This document shows, one piece after another, positions 8,488 through 18,156 of a DNA stretch of 64,000 nucleotides. Both the position numbers and the translations under genes were made by a program. The notes beneath the pieces were generated by a model. The model was not told the origin of the DNA and ran no database searches. It saw only the letters and a list, made by a program, of their open reading frames with translations. Numbering within the stretch: the first letter of the stretch is position 1; the number at the start of each line of letters is the position of its first letter. Source of the stretch: a bacterium (lineage in GTDB: Bacteria > Cyanobacteriota > Vampirovibrionia > Gastranaerophilales > Gastranaerophilaceae); the NCBI GenBank assembly GCA_017396695.1, contig JAFQLC010000018.1, forward strand, positions 124,001 through 188,000, given 5' to 3'.

Positions 8488-8895
8488 ATGCAAGCAACTG
8501 AAAATTTAGCACAAAATCTTATAGAAACATACGAGAGTTTAATCAAACTTCAAGAAGAAAAAAAACAAATCTTAATTAACCATAAAATTGAAGAGCTTGG
8601 CAGTTTAGACGAGAAAATTCTAACACTTTATGGTCGCACAAAAGACATTTCAGATAAACGTGAATACTTAAAGCCAACAGACGAGCAAAGGCTTAAAATT
8701 CGAGAATTATTTGAGCAAATTAAAGAAAGAGAAAAAGTGAACAAAGCTCTTGTTTGTTATTCTTTGAATGCAATCAACAAGGTTTTTAACGGAATGATGA
8801 AAATGATTAACGTAAGGTCTGATGAATATAATAAAAATGGTTTAAATTCGTCTAGCGAAACTTATGATGTTTCATCAATTGTGGAGGAAGCATAG
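8488..8895 (+). CDS. flgN: FlgN-type flagellar export chaperone
   Basis: Cytoplasmic chaperone expected to hold the hook-filament junction proteins FlgK and FlgL before export. The 135-aa protein is almost entirely helical, with heptad-like Leu/Ile spacing (LIKLQEEKKQILI, RIL-like stretches and KIRELFEQIKEREK), typical of FlgN, whose sequence is poorly conserved. The call rests on length, coiled-coil character and its place directly before flgK (flgK ATG follows the TAG by 1 nt). GGAG lies 7 nt before its ATG. Confidence 0.75.
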   Translation: MQATENLAQNLIETYESLIKLQEEKKQILINHKIEELGSLDEKILTLYGRTKDISDKREYLKPTDEQRLKIRELFEQIKEREKVNKALVCYSLNAINKVFNGMMKMINVRSDEYNKNGLNSSSETYDVSSIVEEA

Positions 8896-10449
8896 ATGAC
8901 ATTAATACAAGCAATGGGGATATCAAGAGAATCTCTAGTAAACAATCAATATGCGTTAACTGTTGTTTCTCATAACGTTGCCAACATGAATACAGAAGGC
9001 TATTCAAGGCAAAAAGCAGTGTTCAATGAATTGAGATATTTGAACTCAGGCTCAAGTGTGACTTCTGCAATTTATTCACTTGGTGGTGCTGAGATTGCGA
9101 GCATTCAAAGTTATGCTGATATGGCGCTTAATACAATGGTGCGTGATACAAACTCTGAAGCTGCATACTATAATGAGCTTGCAAAACTTATGGGAGATAT
9201 TGAATCTTATGTTGACCAATTAGGCGATGACGGGCTTATTGCAAAAATTTCAGAATTTTATACTGCAGTGAATAATCTTACAAATTCTCCTGCGGATACT
9301 TCAACAAGAAATAGTTTTGTTCAAGCGGCAGATAATCTTGCAGATTCTTTTAATTTAATTTATTCTCAATTAGAAAAATATAAAGTTGGAATGGGTGGAG
9401 ATTATAACACACCTTCAACTATATATGATAGCGCAATTGGTTTATCAGTTAATGTGATTAACCAAAAATTAGAAGAACTTGCTGCGGTGAACAATAAAAT
9501 TTCTCGTTTAGCATCTTCTGTAGATGGCGCAACAAACTCTTTAATAGATACTCGTGAAAAACTTTTGGAAGAATTATCAAACTATATTCCGCTCAATGTT
9601 AAAGAAGAAACATCAGGTTCTGTAACTGTTAAAGTGGGCGATGTTACCCTTGTTTCAGGTGGCACGGTTGATAATAGTTTGCAGATTGTTGCAGGCGACT
9701 TTAATAATCCTGCGATTATCCAAACAGTAAGTAGTTTAACAAACACTGTTTCTTGTGATTCGTTGAACGATTTTATAGGTGAAGGCGGTATTTTAGGCGC
9801 TCAGCTTGATTTAGTGTCAAACGAAGAAGGCTTTATTTCAATTAACACAATGCTTGACCAATTGGATAATCTTGCAACAAGCTTTATGTCTACAATAAAC
9901 GAAGTTCAACAATATGTGCAAGGCGATATTAAAGCCTGCTATATTACAGTTGACCCTGTAACAGGAAATATGGTTTTGTCTGATGAAACACCACCAGCAT
10001 TATTTGTCGGAACTGGTGCTAAAGATATGAAGGTAAATGCTGAAATATCTGCAAATCCAAACAAAATTGCAGCAGCAAGAGTAGATACGTCTAAAGATGA
10101 TTGGAATCTTGCTGTTGGTAATTCATCAAATGCGCTTGATATGGTTCAAACAAGAGGCGCATATAATGTGTCTTCTGTTAGAGGTCCAATCGGAGACTAT
10201 ACTTTTGAAGGCTATTTGACTTCAATTACAACAAACTTTGCGGCTCAGCTTGCAGATATAAAATCAAATGGCGAAATATGTGATTCTTTGCATGAAGCTG
10301 CACTTACAAGAAGAGATAGTAATGTGGCAGTTAATTTAGATGAAGAATTATCAGATTTGATTAAATTTCAAAGAGCGTATGAGGCAAGTGCAAGAGTGTT
10401 TTCAACAGTAGATAGCTTGCTTGAAACACTAACATCATTAGGGAGATAA
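8896..10449 (+). CDS. flgK: Flagellar hook-associated protein 1, FlgK
   Basis: First hook-filament junction protein. The N-terminus has SRESLVNNQYALTVVSHNVAN and NTEGYSRQ, diagnostic for FlgK, and the C-terminus closes with the matching helix around LIKFQRAYEASARVFSTVD. 517 aa, within family range. A strong GGAGG sits 9 nt before the ATG. The central domain (about 250-420) is variable, as usual for the surface-exposed part. Confidence 0.95.
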   Translation: MTLIQAMGISRESLVNNQYALTVVSHNVANMNTEGYSRQKAVFNELRYLNSGSSVTSAIYSLGGAEIASIQSYADMALNTMVRDTNSEAAYYNELAKLMGDIESYVDQLGDDGLIAKISEFYTAVNNLTNSPADTSTRNSFVQAADNLADSFNLIYSQLEKYKVGMGGDYNTPSTIYDSAIGLSVNVINQKLEELAAVNNKISRLASSVDGATNSLIDTREKLLEELSNYIPLNVKEETSGSVTVKVGDVTLVSGGTVDNSLQIVAGDFNNPAIIQTVSSLTNTVSCDSLNDFIGEGGILGAQLDLVSNEEGFISINTMLDQLDNLATSFMSTINEVQQYVQGDIKACYITVDPVTGNMVLSDETPPALFVGTGAKDMKVNAEISANPNKIAAARVDTSKDDWNLAVGNSSNALDMVQTRGAYNVSSVRGPIGDYTFEGYLTSITTNFAAQLADIKSNGEICDSLHEAALTRRDSNVAVNLDEELSDLIKFQRAYEASARVFSTVDSLLETLTSLGR

Positions 10450-10453
10450 TTAG

Positions 10454-11368
10454 ATGGGAATAAGAGTTTCTAATAATATGGTGAGCAAACTGATGGTTCA
10501 AAGAACATCAGAAGCATCTGGAAAAATATATAAAATTCAACAACAAATAGCTTCAGGGAACAGATTCCAACATGTGAGCGAAGACCCATATGCTGGTATG
10601 CAAGTTTTAAAGATTAAATCTCAACTTAGTGGGCTTTCAGATTGGGATTCAAGTGTTGCAAATGCAAAAAATCAAATTGAAATGACATATGATACATTAT
10701 CTGTTTATGAAGATAATTTGCAGAGAATTTATGAGCTTTCTGTTACTCTTGCAAGCGATATTCATTCAGCTTCAACAAGAGATGCTATTATGACAGAGAT
10801 AAACGAAAGAACAAAAACAATAGAAAGCCTTGCAAATACTCAATATCAAGGCGATTACATCTTTGGTGGTTCGAACACTAAAAACCAACCTTATACTCTT
10901 GCTGCAGACGGAAATGTTACATATGCAGGAAGTTCTGCTGATAAAAATTGGAAAAAACAACTTGAAGTGTCAGATGGCGACATTGTGCAAACAAATGTCT
11001 TGGGGCTTGATGTTTTTGGAGATAACACAAGTGGGATTTTTGTTGCAATGCGTGAATTAAATGAAGTTGTGAACACTGAACCATACGATGTTAAGGCTGT
11101 TCTTGCGGTTCAAGAGCAAATTCAAAATTCAATCACTTCTGTTGTTGACACACTTGGTGAAATTTCAGGCTATGCAAATAAATTAGACGCAGTGCAAAGT
11201 ATAAATGAAAAAATTACAACAAGGCTTACAGAACAAAAATCTGAATTATATGAAACAGACATCGTGCAAGCTGCTTCAGATTTATCTATGGCACAAACTT
11301 CGCTTCAAGCAACACTTCAAATTAGTGCGCTAATGTTAGGCGGAGCAACACTGCTTGACTACATCTAG
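10454..11368 (+). CDS. flgL: Flagellar hook-associated protein 3, FlgL
   Basis: Second hook-filament junction protein, flagellin-like. It has the N-terminal flagellin helix (RVSNNMVSKLM...ASGKIYKIQQQIASG) with the SEDPYAGMQ turn, and the C-terminal helix (DLSMAQTSLQATLQISA). 304 aa, normal length. It is the last gene of the flagellar block and is followed by a strong terminator. No flagellin, hook or export gene is present in this window, so those lie elsewhere. Confidence 0.94.
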   Translation: MGIRVSNNMVSKLMVQRTSEASGKIYKIQQQIASGNRFQHVSEDPYAGMQVLKIKSQLSGLSDWDSSVANAKNQIEMTYDTLSVYEDNLQRIYELSVTLASDIHSASTRDAIMTEINERTKTIESLANTQYQGDYIFGGSNTKNQPYTLAADGNVTYAGSSADKNWKKQLEVSDGDIVQTNVLGLDVFGDNTSGIFVAMRELNEVVNTEPYDVKAVLAVQEQIQNSITSVVDTLGEISGYANKLDAVQSINEKITTRLTEQKSELYETDIVQAASDLSMAQTSLQATLQISALMLGGATLLDYI

Positions 11369-11389
11369 AAAAAAATACTTACCATACCT

Positions 11390-11413
11390 GCTCGCCTTTT
11401 GGCGAGCTTTTAT
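11390..11413 (+). terminator. Rho-independent terminator after flgL
   Basis: A perfect 7-bp GC-rich stem, GCTCGCC (11390-11396) and GGCGAGC (11401-11407), with a TTTT loop, followed by a T-rich run. It closes the flagellar block. Confidence 0.9.
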
Positions 11414-11491
11414 TTTACAATATTGCATTTAAAAGTTTTGTTTGATAATATTAAAAAGAATTAGTTAATTAGTATTATAAAGGATTATTTT

Positions 11492-13189
11492 ATGACACTT
11501 CCAAAAGTTGCGTATTTCTCAATGGAAATTGCGATTGACCAAGCTCTTTCAACATATTCTGGTGGTCTTGGCTTTTTAGCAGGTTCACACATGCAATCAG
11601 CTGGTTATTTGCAAATGCCAATGGTGGGTGTTACTATGCTTTGGTCTTTCGGTTACTATGACCAAAGAATTGGTTCAGATAATCAGGTTGAAGTAGCTTA
11701 CATCAGAAAAACATACGACTTCTTAACAGATTTGAATGTGTCAACTAAAGTTAATGTTTTCGGTGAAGATGTTATTATTAAAGCATACAGAGTTGAGCCT
11801 GAATTATTTGGCACTTGCCCTATATATCTTCTTACAACAGATGTTGAAGGCAACTCTGAATTTGCTAGAAGAATTTCGCACAAATTATATGATGGCGATG
11901 AAAGAATTCGCATTGCTCAAGAAACAGTTCTTGGTGTGGGTGGTGTAAGAATACTTCAAGAAGTTGGATACAAATTTGATGTTATCCACATGAACGAAGG
12001 TCACGCATTGCCTGCTGCGTTTGAATTATTAAGACAATTCAAAGGCAACCTTAATGAAGTTAGAAAACGCACAGTATTCACAACTCACACTCCTGTTGCT
12101 GCTGGTAACGAAGTTCATTGGGTTGATACGCTTATTGAAGGTGGTTTCTTTGCTGGTTGCCCAAGAGATAAAGCAGTTGAACTTGGTGGGGAAAACTTCT
12201 CACTTACAGTTGCAGCGCTTCGCATGAGCCGTCTTGCAAACGCAGTTTCACAACTTCATGGTCTTGTTGCAAAGAAAATGTGGGATTGGGTTAGCGGTAA
12301 ATGCCCAATTAAAGCAATTACAAATGCTGTAAACATTCACTATTGGCAAGATAGCAGAATTAATGGTCTTCAAAAAGATGAAGAGTTGTTAAATGCAAAA
12401 CTTGAAATGAAAAAAGATTTATGCCAATACATTTCAGATACACAAGGCAAACGTTTTGACCCTAATGTTCTTACAATTACTTGGGCAAGAAGATTTGCAG
12501 ACTACAAACGTGCTTGGCTTATTTTAATGGATAAACCACGTATTGAAAAACTTTTAAATGAAAACAAAGTTCAATTGATTTTTGCTGGTAAATTCCACCC
12601 AGATGATAAAGATGGTAAAGAAATTTTCAACAATATCTTAAGAGAATCACAACAAATGAAAAACGTTGTAGTTCTTCCTGGTTACGAACTTGCTTTGAGC
12701 GCAAAACTTAAAAAAGGTTCTGATATTTGGTTGAATACTCCAATCCGTCCATTAGAAGCTTCTGGTACTTCAGGGATGAGTGCAAATATGAACGGTGCTC
12801 TCCACCTTTCAAGCTTTGATGGTTGGGCTGTTGAAGGTACTTGGAATGGTATTAATGGTTACACAGTTCAATACCCAGGTCTTGATGATGAAATGCCTTG
12901 GGACCAAAGACACTGGAAAGACCACGATTGTGTTATGGATATCATTGAAAACCAAGTTATTCCAACTTATTATGAAAATAAACAAGAGTGGGCAAGACTT
13001 ATGCGTCAAGCTATCAGAACTTCTGAAGCATTCTTCAATTCTGACAGAATGGTTGTAGAATACTATAACAGACTTTACAAACCAATTGCACACGGCGGAC
13101 AACAAGCTGGTGAAGATGAAGAAGATGTAAAAGTTGCTGATAATGAAAATCCAAATATGGACGCTTGGACTTTCTCAAATATCAAATAA
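11492..13189 (+). CDS. GT35 alpha-glucan phosphorylase homologue lacking the PLP lysine
   Basis: 565 aa, the short form of glycogen/maltodextrin phosphorylase (the TIGR02094-like group). Recognisable are the N-terminal FSMEIAID and GGLGFLAGSH, the HMNEGHA and FTTHTPVAAGNE stretches, the phosphate-site region RRFADYKR and the EASGTSGM segment. In this family the last segment reads GMKA, and the Lys carries pyridoxal phosphate; here it is GMSA, with Ser430 (AGT at 12779-12781) in its place. It therefore may not phosphorolyse glucan in the normal way, or may belong to a diverged subfamily. AAAGGA precedes the ATG. The GH13 gene at 52461 probably serves the same polymer. Confidence 0.85.
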   Translation: MTLPKVAYFSMEIAIDQALSTYSGGLGFLAGSHMQSAGYLQMPMVGVTMLWSFGYYDQRIGSDNQVEVAYIRKTYDFLTDLNVSTKVNVFGEDVIIKAYRVEPELFGTCPIYLLTTDVEGNSEFARRISHKLYDGDERIRIAQETVLGVGGVRILQEVGYKFDVIHMNEGHALPAAFELLRQFKGNLNEVRKRTVFTTHTPVAAGNEVHWVDTLIEGGFFAGCPRDKAVELGGENFSLTVAALRMSRLANAVSQLHGLVAKKMWDWVSGKCPIKAITNAVNIHYWQDSRINGLQKDEELLNAKLEMKKDLCQYISDTQGKRFDPNVLTITWARRFADYKRAWLILMDKPRIEKLLNENKVQLIFAGKFHPDDKDGKEIFNNILRESQQMKNVVVLPGYELALSAKLKKGSDIWLNTPIRPLEASGTSGMSANMNGALHLSSFDGWAVEGTWNGINGYTVQYPGLDDEMPWDQRHWKDHDCVMDIIENQVIPTYYENKQEWARLMRQAIRTSEAFFNSDRMVVEYYNRLYKPIAHGGQQAGEDEEDVKVADNENPNMDAWTFSNIK

Positions 13190-13225
13190 AACTTTTGTTA
13201 AGTATTTTTGAAAAAACAAATTCTT

Positions 13226-13254
13226 AAGCTACTATATAAAATATAGTAGCTTTT
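13226..13254 (+). terminator. Hairpin with T-tract between the phosphorylase and glycosidase genes
   Basis: An 11-bp perfect stem, AAGCTACTATA (13226-13236) and TATAGTAGCTT (13242-13252), with a 5-nt loop and TTTT after it. It is AT-rich, so termination may be partial, and it ends only about 9 nt before the next start codon. Confidence 0.6.
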
Positions 13255-13262
13255 GAGTTTAT

Positions 13263-15008
13263 ATGAGTAAATTTCTGAAAAAAATTTTTATATTGTGCTT
13301 ATTTTTATTTTTTGTGGTTTCTTCACAAGCTTATGCTCGTGGGATAAGCAAAAATGGCGTAATTTCTGAATCTTGTTATAAAATAAACGAAATTTATCCA
13401 AGTAAATTTGAGATTAATACTACAAATTCTTTCCCAGGATATCGTGGGCCTAATCAACTTATTGTTTATAAACCTGCTTGGGGGCTTCGCACAGGAACAA
13501 ACGAATTTGGAAAAGAAGCTGTTGTTGTGAATGGAATTGTTGTTCAACTAACTGGCGCAGATAGCATAATCCCAAAAAATGGTTATGTAATCTCAGGGCA
13601 TGGAAATGCTAAAGTTTGGTTGAATAAAAACATAAAAATTGGCACTCGTGTTGAAATTAATGAAAAAAACAACACTATCAAAGCAACAACAACTGTTGAT
13701 AGCTATGAATTTAATGCCGAGGCAAAAATTAAAGAAGTTGAAGCGATAATTAAAAAATCAAATGAACAAAATTTAGTTTTCAACGAAAAAAAGGTTCGTG
13801 AATACTTAAGAGAAGCTAAAAAATATTTAAGAAAAGGTCGTTTTGGAAATGATAAATCTGCACTAAGCAATTTAAATCATTCAATTAAAGCCTCAAGTAA
13901 TGCTCTAAAATATACTCTTCCTTATGTTTCAGGGGAATTGCATGGTGTCTGGATTAGACCAACTGAAAAAACAAGAGATGAAATTGTTGCCACTTTAGAT
14001 AACTTAAGTGCAGTTGGGATAAACACAATATTTCTTGAAACATATTTTCATGGGAAAACAATCTTTCCTTCAAAAACAATGGAAAAATATGGTTTCAATA
14101 AACTAAATCCAATTTTTGGGGATACTGATATTTTAGCTATATACATAAAAGAAGCTCACAAAAGAAATATTAAAGTAAATATTTGGTTTGAAAGTTTTTA
14201 TATTGGAAATGTTGCCCCTTCAAGCGATTTAAAAAATATTTTATCAGTTAAGCCTCATTGGGGAAATAAAAATAAAATAAATGCCGATTCTAAAGAGCCT
14301 ACGTGGCACCCTACGGAGCACAGAGGATATTTTCTTGATCCTGCCAACCCAGAAGTTATTTCGTTCCTTCAAGAGCTTATAGAAGAGATTTCAGCTCGTT
14401 ATGCCATAGATGGTTTTAATATTGACTACATAAGATATCCTCAAGCACAAAGACCAAACGAACAAGGCTATGAAATGTCAAATTGGGGCTATACTCAAGT
14501 CGCTCGTGATGAATTTAAAGAAATTTATGGAGTTGACCCGATTGAAGTTTCTTATAAAACTCCTCTTTGGCGTATGTGGGATGAATACAGGCAAAATAAA
14601 ATTACTGACTATATAAAATCAGTTAGCGAAATTTTAGAAAATAGAGAAGTTCTTTTATCTGCGGTTATTTTCCCAGATGAAGATATGTCAAAATCCGCAA
14701 AACAACAAAATTGGTCTAAATGGTCTGAACTTGGTTATGTTAACGCGCTTACACCGCTTATTCTTACATCAGATGATGAGCTTGCAAAAAAAATGATGAG
14801 AGAAGTTAAAAGAAAATCAAATGGCATTGCGGTTTATCCTGGGGCTTTTGTTGGTTTTATGGAAGGTGAGCCAGAAGATTTGCTTCGTCAAATTAGGAGT
14901 ATGAGAGAACTTGACCTTGGTGGAATAATTTTATTTGATTATGCTCATCTTGATAAAAAATATATGGATTATCTGCAGTCTTGCGTTTTTTCTGCAGTTT
15001 GTGAATAA
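13263..15008 (+). CDS. Secreted GHL10-type glycosyl hydrolase (family 10-like, YngK group)
   Basis: 581 aa. The signal peptide is about residues 1-25 (ends AYA). Residues 30-135 form a beta-rich N-terminal domain that recurs in such proteins (GLRTGTNEFG..., PKNGYVISGHG). A helical linker runs from about 155 to 215. The TIM-barrel GHL10 domain starts at ELHGVWIRPT and contains NTIFLETYFHG, IKVNIWFE, FNIDYIRYP and the C-terminal GGIILFDYAHL. It probably acts on an envelope or host glycan; the substrate is unknown. No good Shine-Dalgarno is visible, and the start lies just behind the hairpin above. Confidence 0.82.
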   Translation: MSKFLKKIFILCLFLFFVVSSQAYARGISKNGVISESCYKINEIYPSKFEINTTNSFPGYRGPNQLIVYKPAWGLRTGTNEFGKEAVVVNGIVVQLTGADSIIPKNGYVISGHGNAKVWLNKNIKIGTRVEINEKNNTIKATTTVDSYEFNAEAKIKEVEAIIKKSNEQNLVFNEKKVREYLREAKKYLRKGRFGNDKSALSNLNHSIKASSNALKYTLPYVSGELHGVWIRPTEKTRDEIVATLDNLSAVGINTIFLETYFHGKTIFPSKTMEKYGFNKLNPIFGDTDILAIYIKEAHKRNIKVNIWFESFYIGNVAPSSDLKNILSVKPHWGNKNKINADSKEPTWHPTEHRGYFLDPANPEVISFLQELIEEISARYAIDGFNIDYIRYPQAQRPNEQGYEMSNWGYTQVARDEFKEIYGVDPIEVSYKTPLWRMWDEYRQNKITDYIKSVSEILENREVLLSAVIFPDEDMSKSAKQQNWSKWSELGYVNALTPLILTSDDELAKKMMREVKRKSNGIAVYPGAFVGFMEGEPEDLLRQIRSMRELDLGGIILFDYAHLDKKYMDYLQSCVFSAVCE

Positions 15009-15066
15009 GTCCATGTATTACAAGTGTTTTCTAGCAACATAATTTATTTTCATGTTTTGATTGTGT

Positions 15067-16779
15067 ATGATACGTGCGGTTAATAATTCCTCATTATCTT
15101 TTAAATCTTCGCAGGTGAATATATTATCCACAGCAGATAATCACGGTGACATTCTCGCTATGCCACAGATTATAAAGGCAGTTGAGCAAAATAAAAGAGA
15201 TATGTTTGAACGTGCTGATGAACGTGGCACATTGAACATGTTTGCAATTGCGGGCGATTTTTTCTTGAATCCTAAAAAAAGTGGGTTTTTAACTAACCCA
15301 AAAAACTTAAACGGTGATATTCAGCATAATTTTTTAAAAAAGATAATTGAAACAGCAGAAAAAACCGCAGGCTCTGTGAATGAATTTCACACTGTTTATA
15401 CCCCAGGGAACCATTGTTTTGATGGTGGAGACAAGTGGCTTTTTGATAAACTTGATAAAACTCCTATGACAACCATTATGACAAACATAAATCTTGAAAA
15501 ATCTCCACTTGCGCAAGGTTTAATGGCAAGAAATAAAAATATAACAACTGAGAAAATATACGAAGTTCAAGATAATAAAAATCCGAATTTAAAAAATAAA
15601 ATTCTAGTTTTAGGGGTGACAATTCCTGCGATGGATTATTATAGTCCAAATTTGCTTGTTGGTTCTGAATTTTTTGATAACACAAACAAAAACGACGTTT
15701 TGCTTGAGGAAGAGGATTTGCAAAACACATTCAAAGTAGTTGAAGATAGAGTGAATAAATTCAAAAAAGAAAATCCAAAAGGCGCTGTTGTTGTAATGTC
15801 GCACACTGGGAATAAAATTTCTTCTCTTATGGCAGAGAAAGTGCCCGATATTGACCTTATTTTAAATGGGCATGACCATAAAGAATTTGAAATTTTAAAA
15901 GGAAAAACTTTAATTTTATCGCACGGGCAAAATAGCAAGTTTTTAAGAACTTCACAACTCCAATTTGATGATGATGGTAAATTATCTGAAATTAGAGCAA
16001 GGAAATTTGACATTACAAAATATGAACCAATTGCAAGAAAAGATGCCAAAATTCAAGAATTTGTGAACGAAAATTTGAGAGAAGATTTAGTTCCGCTTGT
16101 TTATTTCAAAAATGAGAACCTAAAAAATTCAGAACTAGTTTTAGATGATTCTATAAGATATGCAAATAATGTGATTGCAAACTATACAACAAGTGCAATA
16201 AAAGGTGCTTTGAAAGAAAAAGGTTACGGTGATATTGATGCCGTTGGTATCCCAGGGAGCATATTTAGAAACGGACTTAAAAGCCATGAAAGAAGAAGCA
16301 CGTTGAATAACATTGATTTGCTTAAAATGTTTGATGGCGTGAATGAAGATTTGTCTGGTGTTCAAATAGGTAAAATTACAGGGCAAGAATTAATAGACTT
16401 GATTGTTGAGAATGTTTTGAATAATCTAATATCAAGAACAAGAAATTCGCTAATCCAGTGGTCGGATATTCAAGTAAATAGGTCGTTGTTTAAAAAGATT
16501 AAAAATAATCAATCTGATTTAGCGTATTACGACGCAATTAAAATCAGAAATAAAGAAACTGGGGAATTTGAGCCGATTAAACCCGATAAAGAATATTCAA
16601 TTTTGTTACCAGATAAATATCTTGTAAAAGATAGTCCACACATTGAAACACCTGCAAAAATTCGAGAAAAATTTGAAAAAATTCCTGAAACCTATGATTC
16701 TCTATTTAGAAAACATTTAGAAATGGCAGATTACGAAATAAAAATCACAGATAAACAAAAAGAAGAAAGAATTTTATAA
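15067..16779 (+). CDS. 5'-nucleotidase-like metallophosphoesterase
   Basis: About 570 aa. Dinuclear-metal phosphoesterase domain with all five blocks visible: ADNHGD, AGDFF, PGNHCFD, MSHTG and NGHDH. A C-terminal 5'-nucleotidase domain follows (IPGSIFRNGL, LKMFDGVNEDLSG, ITGQELIDLI). It resembles UshA/YfkN-type nucleotidases but lacks a signal peptide; instead it begins with a short tail containing LSFKSS just before the first beta strand. An upstream in-frame TTG (15061) is possible, but the ATG at 15067 is more likely. No Shine-Dalgarno is seen. The next gene follows after 15 nt with a strong ribosome site. Confidence 0.82.
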   Translation: MIRAVNNSSLSFKSSQVNILSTADNHGDILAMPQIIKAVEQNKRDMFERADERGTLNMFAIAGDFFLNPKKSGFLTNPKNLNGDIQHNFLKKIIETAEKTAGSVNEFHTVYTPGNHCFDGGDKWLFDKLDKTPMTTIMTNINLEKSPLAQGLMARNKNITTEKIYEVQDNKNPNLKNKILVLGVTIPAMDYYSPNLLVGSEFFDNTNKNDVLLEEEDLQNTFKVVEDRVNKFKKENPKGAVVVMSHTGNKISSLMAEKVPDIDLILNGHDHKEFEILKGKTLILSHGQNSKFLRTSQLQFDDDGKLSEIRARKFDITKYEPIARKDAKIQEFVNENLREDLVPLVYFKNENLKNSELVLDDSIRYANNVIANYTTSAIKGALKEKGYGDIDAVGIPGSIFRNGLKSHERRSTLNNIDLLKMFDGVNEDLSGVQIGKITGQELIDLIVENVLNNLISRTRNSLIQWSDIQVNRSLFKKIKNNQSDLAYYDAIKIRNKETGEFEPIKPDKEYSILLPDKYLVKDSPHIETPAKIREKFEKIPETYDSLFRKHLEMADYEIKITDKQKEERIL

Positions 16780-16794
16780 ACAAGGAGAAATATA

Positions 16795-18120
16795 ATGAGA
16801 ATTAATTTTACACCGCAAAATTTAGTTCGCAAAAACATAAATTTTAAGAGTAATATCACTTTTGATATTGGAGGCTCTCAAAGAGAAGGGTCTTGCAAAA
16901 TTTATTATGCCTCAACTCCTAAAGACGAAGTTTTCTACACAGAAAACACAACCGTAAATGACCTTGGCAAAAGTCAATTCCAAAGCAGTGATGAATTTAT
17001 TGACCATATTGTAGAAAAAATTGGAAGAATACAAAGAGATAGCAAGAAAACAGTCGAAGAAAAAGGTTATGGCGAAGACGAAAATGCGCTTAAAAATGTG
17101 GCAATTTTCCTCCCAAGCTACACTTCAAAACAACAAGCATTTTATCTTCCAAACCACAGAAACAACGAAAATAGACCTTTAAAAGACTTAGATTTTAGCA
17201 AATTTAAAGAAAGATTAGAAGCAGAAGGTATTAAAGTTGTGCCTGATATGAAATTTAAAATATTGCAAGATGCACTTGGCGCTGGGCTTGCGATGACAAA
17301 AAAACTTCATGAACAAGGAATGCTCACAGAAGGAAAATATTATACAACTTGTATTACAGGTGGTGGTTGCGGAATTTCAAACATTGAAGTAATTGATAAA
17401 GACAAAGTTCTTGTAAAATCTTCTGGAAGTAGCTATTTGAGCCAAAGTTTAAGTTTGCAAAAAGTATCGAGAGCAGGTGCTTCAGCGCCTGCGATTATAG
17501 AAAACTTCTGCCGTGCAATGGGCTTTAACGATGAAATAATCGAAGATATTAAAAGTTGCCACAAGGCAGAATTTACTATGGCAGAAGAAACAACTTATCC
17601 AAAAAATATTAAAACTAAAAAATTGGCGCAATACCTTGCAGACACTCAAAAATTTGATGTAATTGATAACCATACATCTGAAACAATTACAATTAAAATT
17701 AAAGATGAATATAAAAAAGATTATGAAGCTGCAAGAAGAAACGCAATTGATAAATATTGCTTAGCACTTGCTCGCCTTGCAATTATCAAAAAAGCTGAAG
17801 GTAGCAATGGCATGATAATTACAGGTACTCTTGCAAAAGCAGTGAACAAGGCTTCTGAGGAACATTATGGCAGAGGCGTTGGCGAATGGGTAATGCGCCA
17901 TTTAACTCAATCGTTTAACTCTTATGAGCTTGATAAACTCCAAAAAACATACAATTTCGATGTTATTTGCGATGATAGATTTTATATTGACAATAACACA
18001 GAATGCCAAGAGCTTGTGCACTTGGCAGAGTTTGTGAGCCCAGAACGTGGCAATTGGTTAAAGTTAAATATAAGTGACCTAACTCGTCAAGAAAAACAAT
18101 CAGAAGAAAAATCTGAATAG
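16795..18120 (+). CDS. Divergent ASKHA-fold (ROK/hexokinase-like) kinase candidate
   Basis: 441 aa, not firmly recognised. Three blocks fit the ASKHA sugar-kinase fold: a phosphate-1-like FDIGGSQREG (about residue 23), a second glycine block ITGGGCGISN preceded by LQDALGAGLAM, and an adenosine-like block MIITGTLAKA near the C-terminus. The catalytic Asp could be D in LQDALG. The N-terminus carries two copies of the short motif seen in neighbours (INFT at 3-6 and INFKS at about 15-19). AAGGAG precedes the ATG. Being next to a nucleotidase suggests a sugar- or nucleoside-phosphate role (inference). Confidence 0.6.
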   Translation: MRINFTPQNLVRKNINFKSNITFDIGGSQREGSCKIYYASTPKDEVFYTENTTVNDLGKSQFQSSDEFIDHIVEKIGRIQRDSKKTVEEKGYGEDENALKNVAIFLPSYTSKQQAFYLPNHRNNENRPLKDLDFSKFKERLEAEGIKVVPDMKFKILQDALGAGLAMTKKLHEQGMLTEGKYYTTCITGGGCGISNIEVIDKDKVLVKSSGSSYLSQSLSLQKVSRAGASAPAIIENFCRAMGFNDEIIEDIKSCHKAEFTMAEETTYPKNIKTKKLAQYLADTQKFDVIDNHTSETITIKIKDEYKKDYEAARRNAIDKYCLALARLAIIKKAEGSNGMIITGTLAKAVNKASEEHYGRGVGEWVMRHLTQSFNSYELDKLQKTYNFDVICDDRFYIDNNTECQELVHLAEFVSPERGNWLKLNISDLTRQEKQSEEKSE

Positions 18121-18156
18121 GTGGCAATAAAAATATTCACAAGTTTTTAAATCCAT

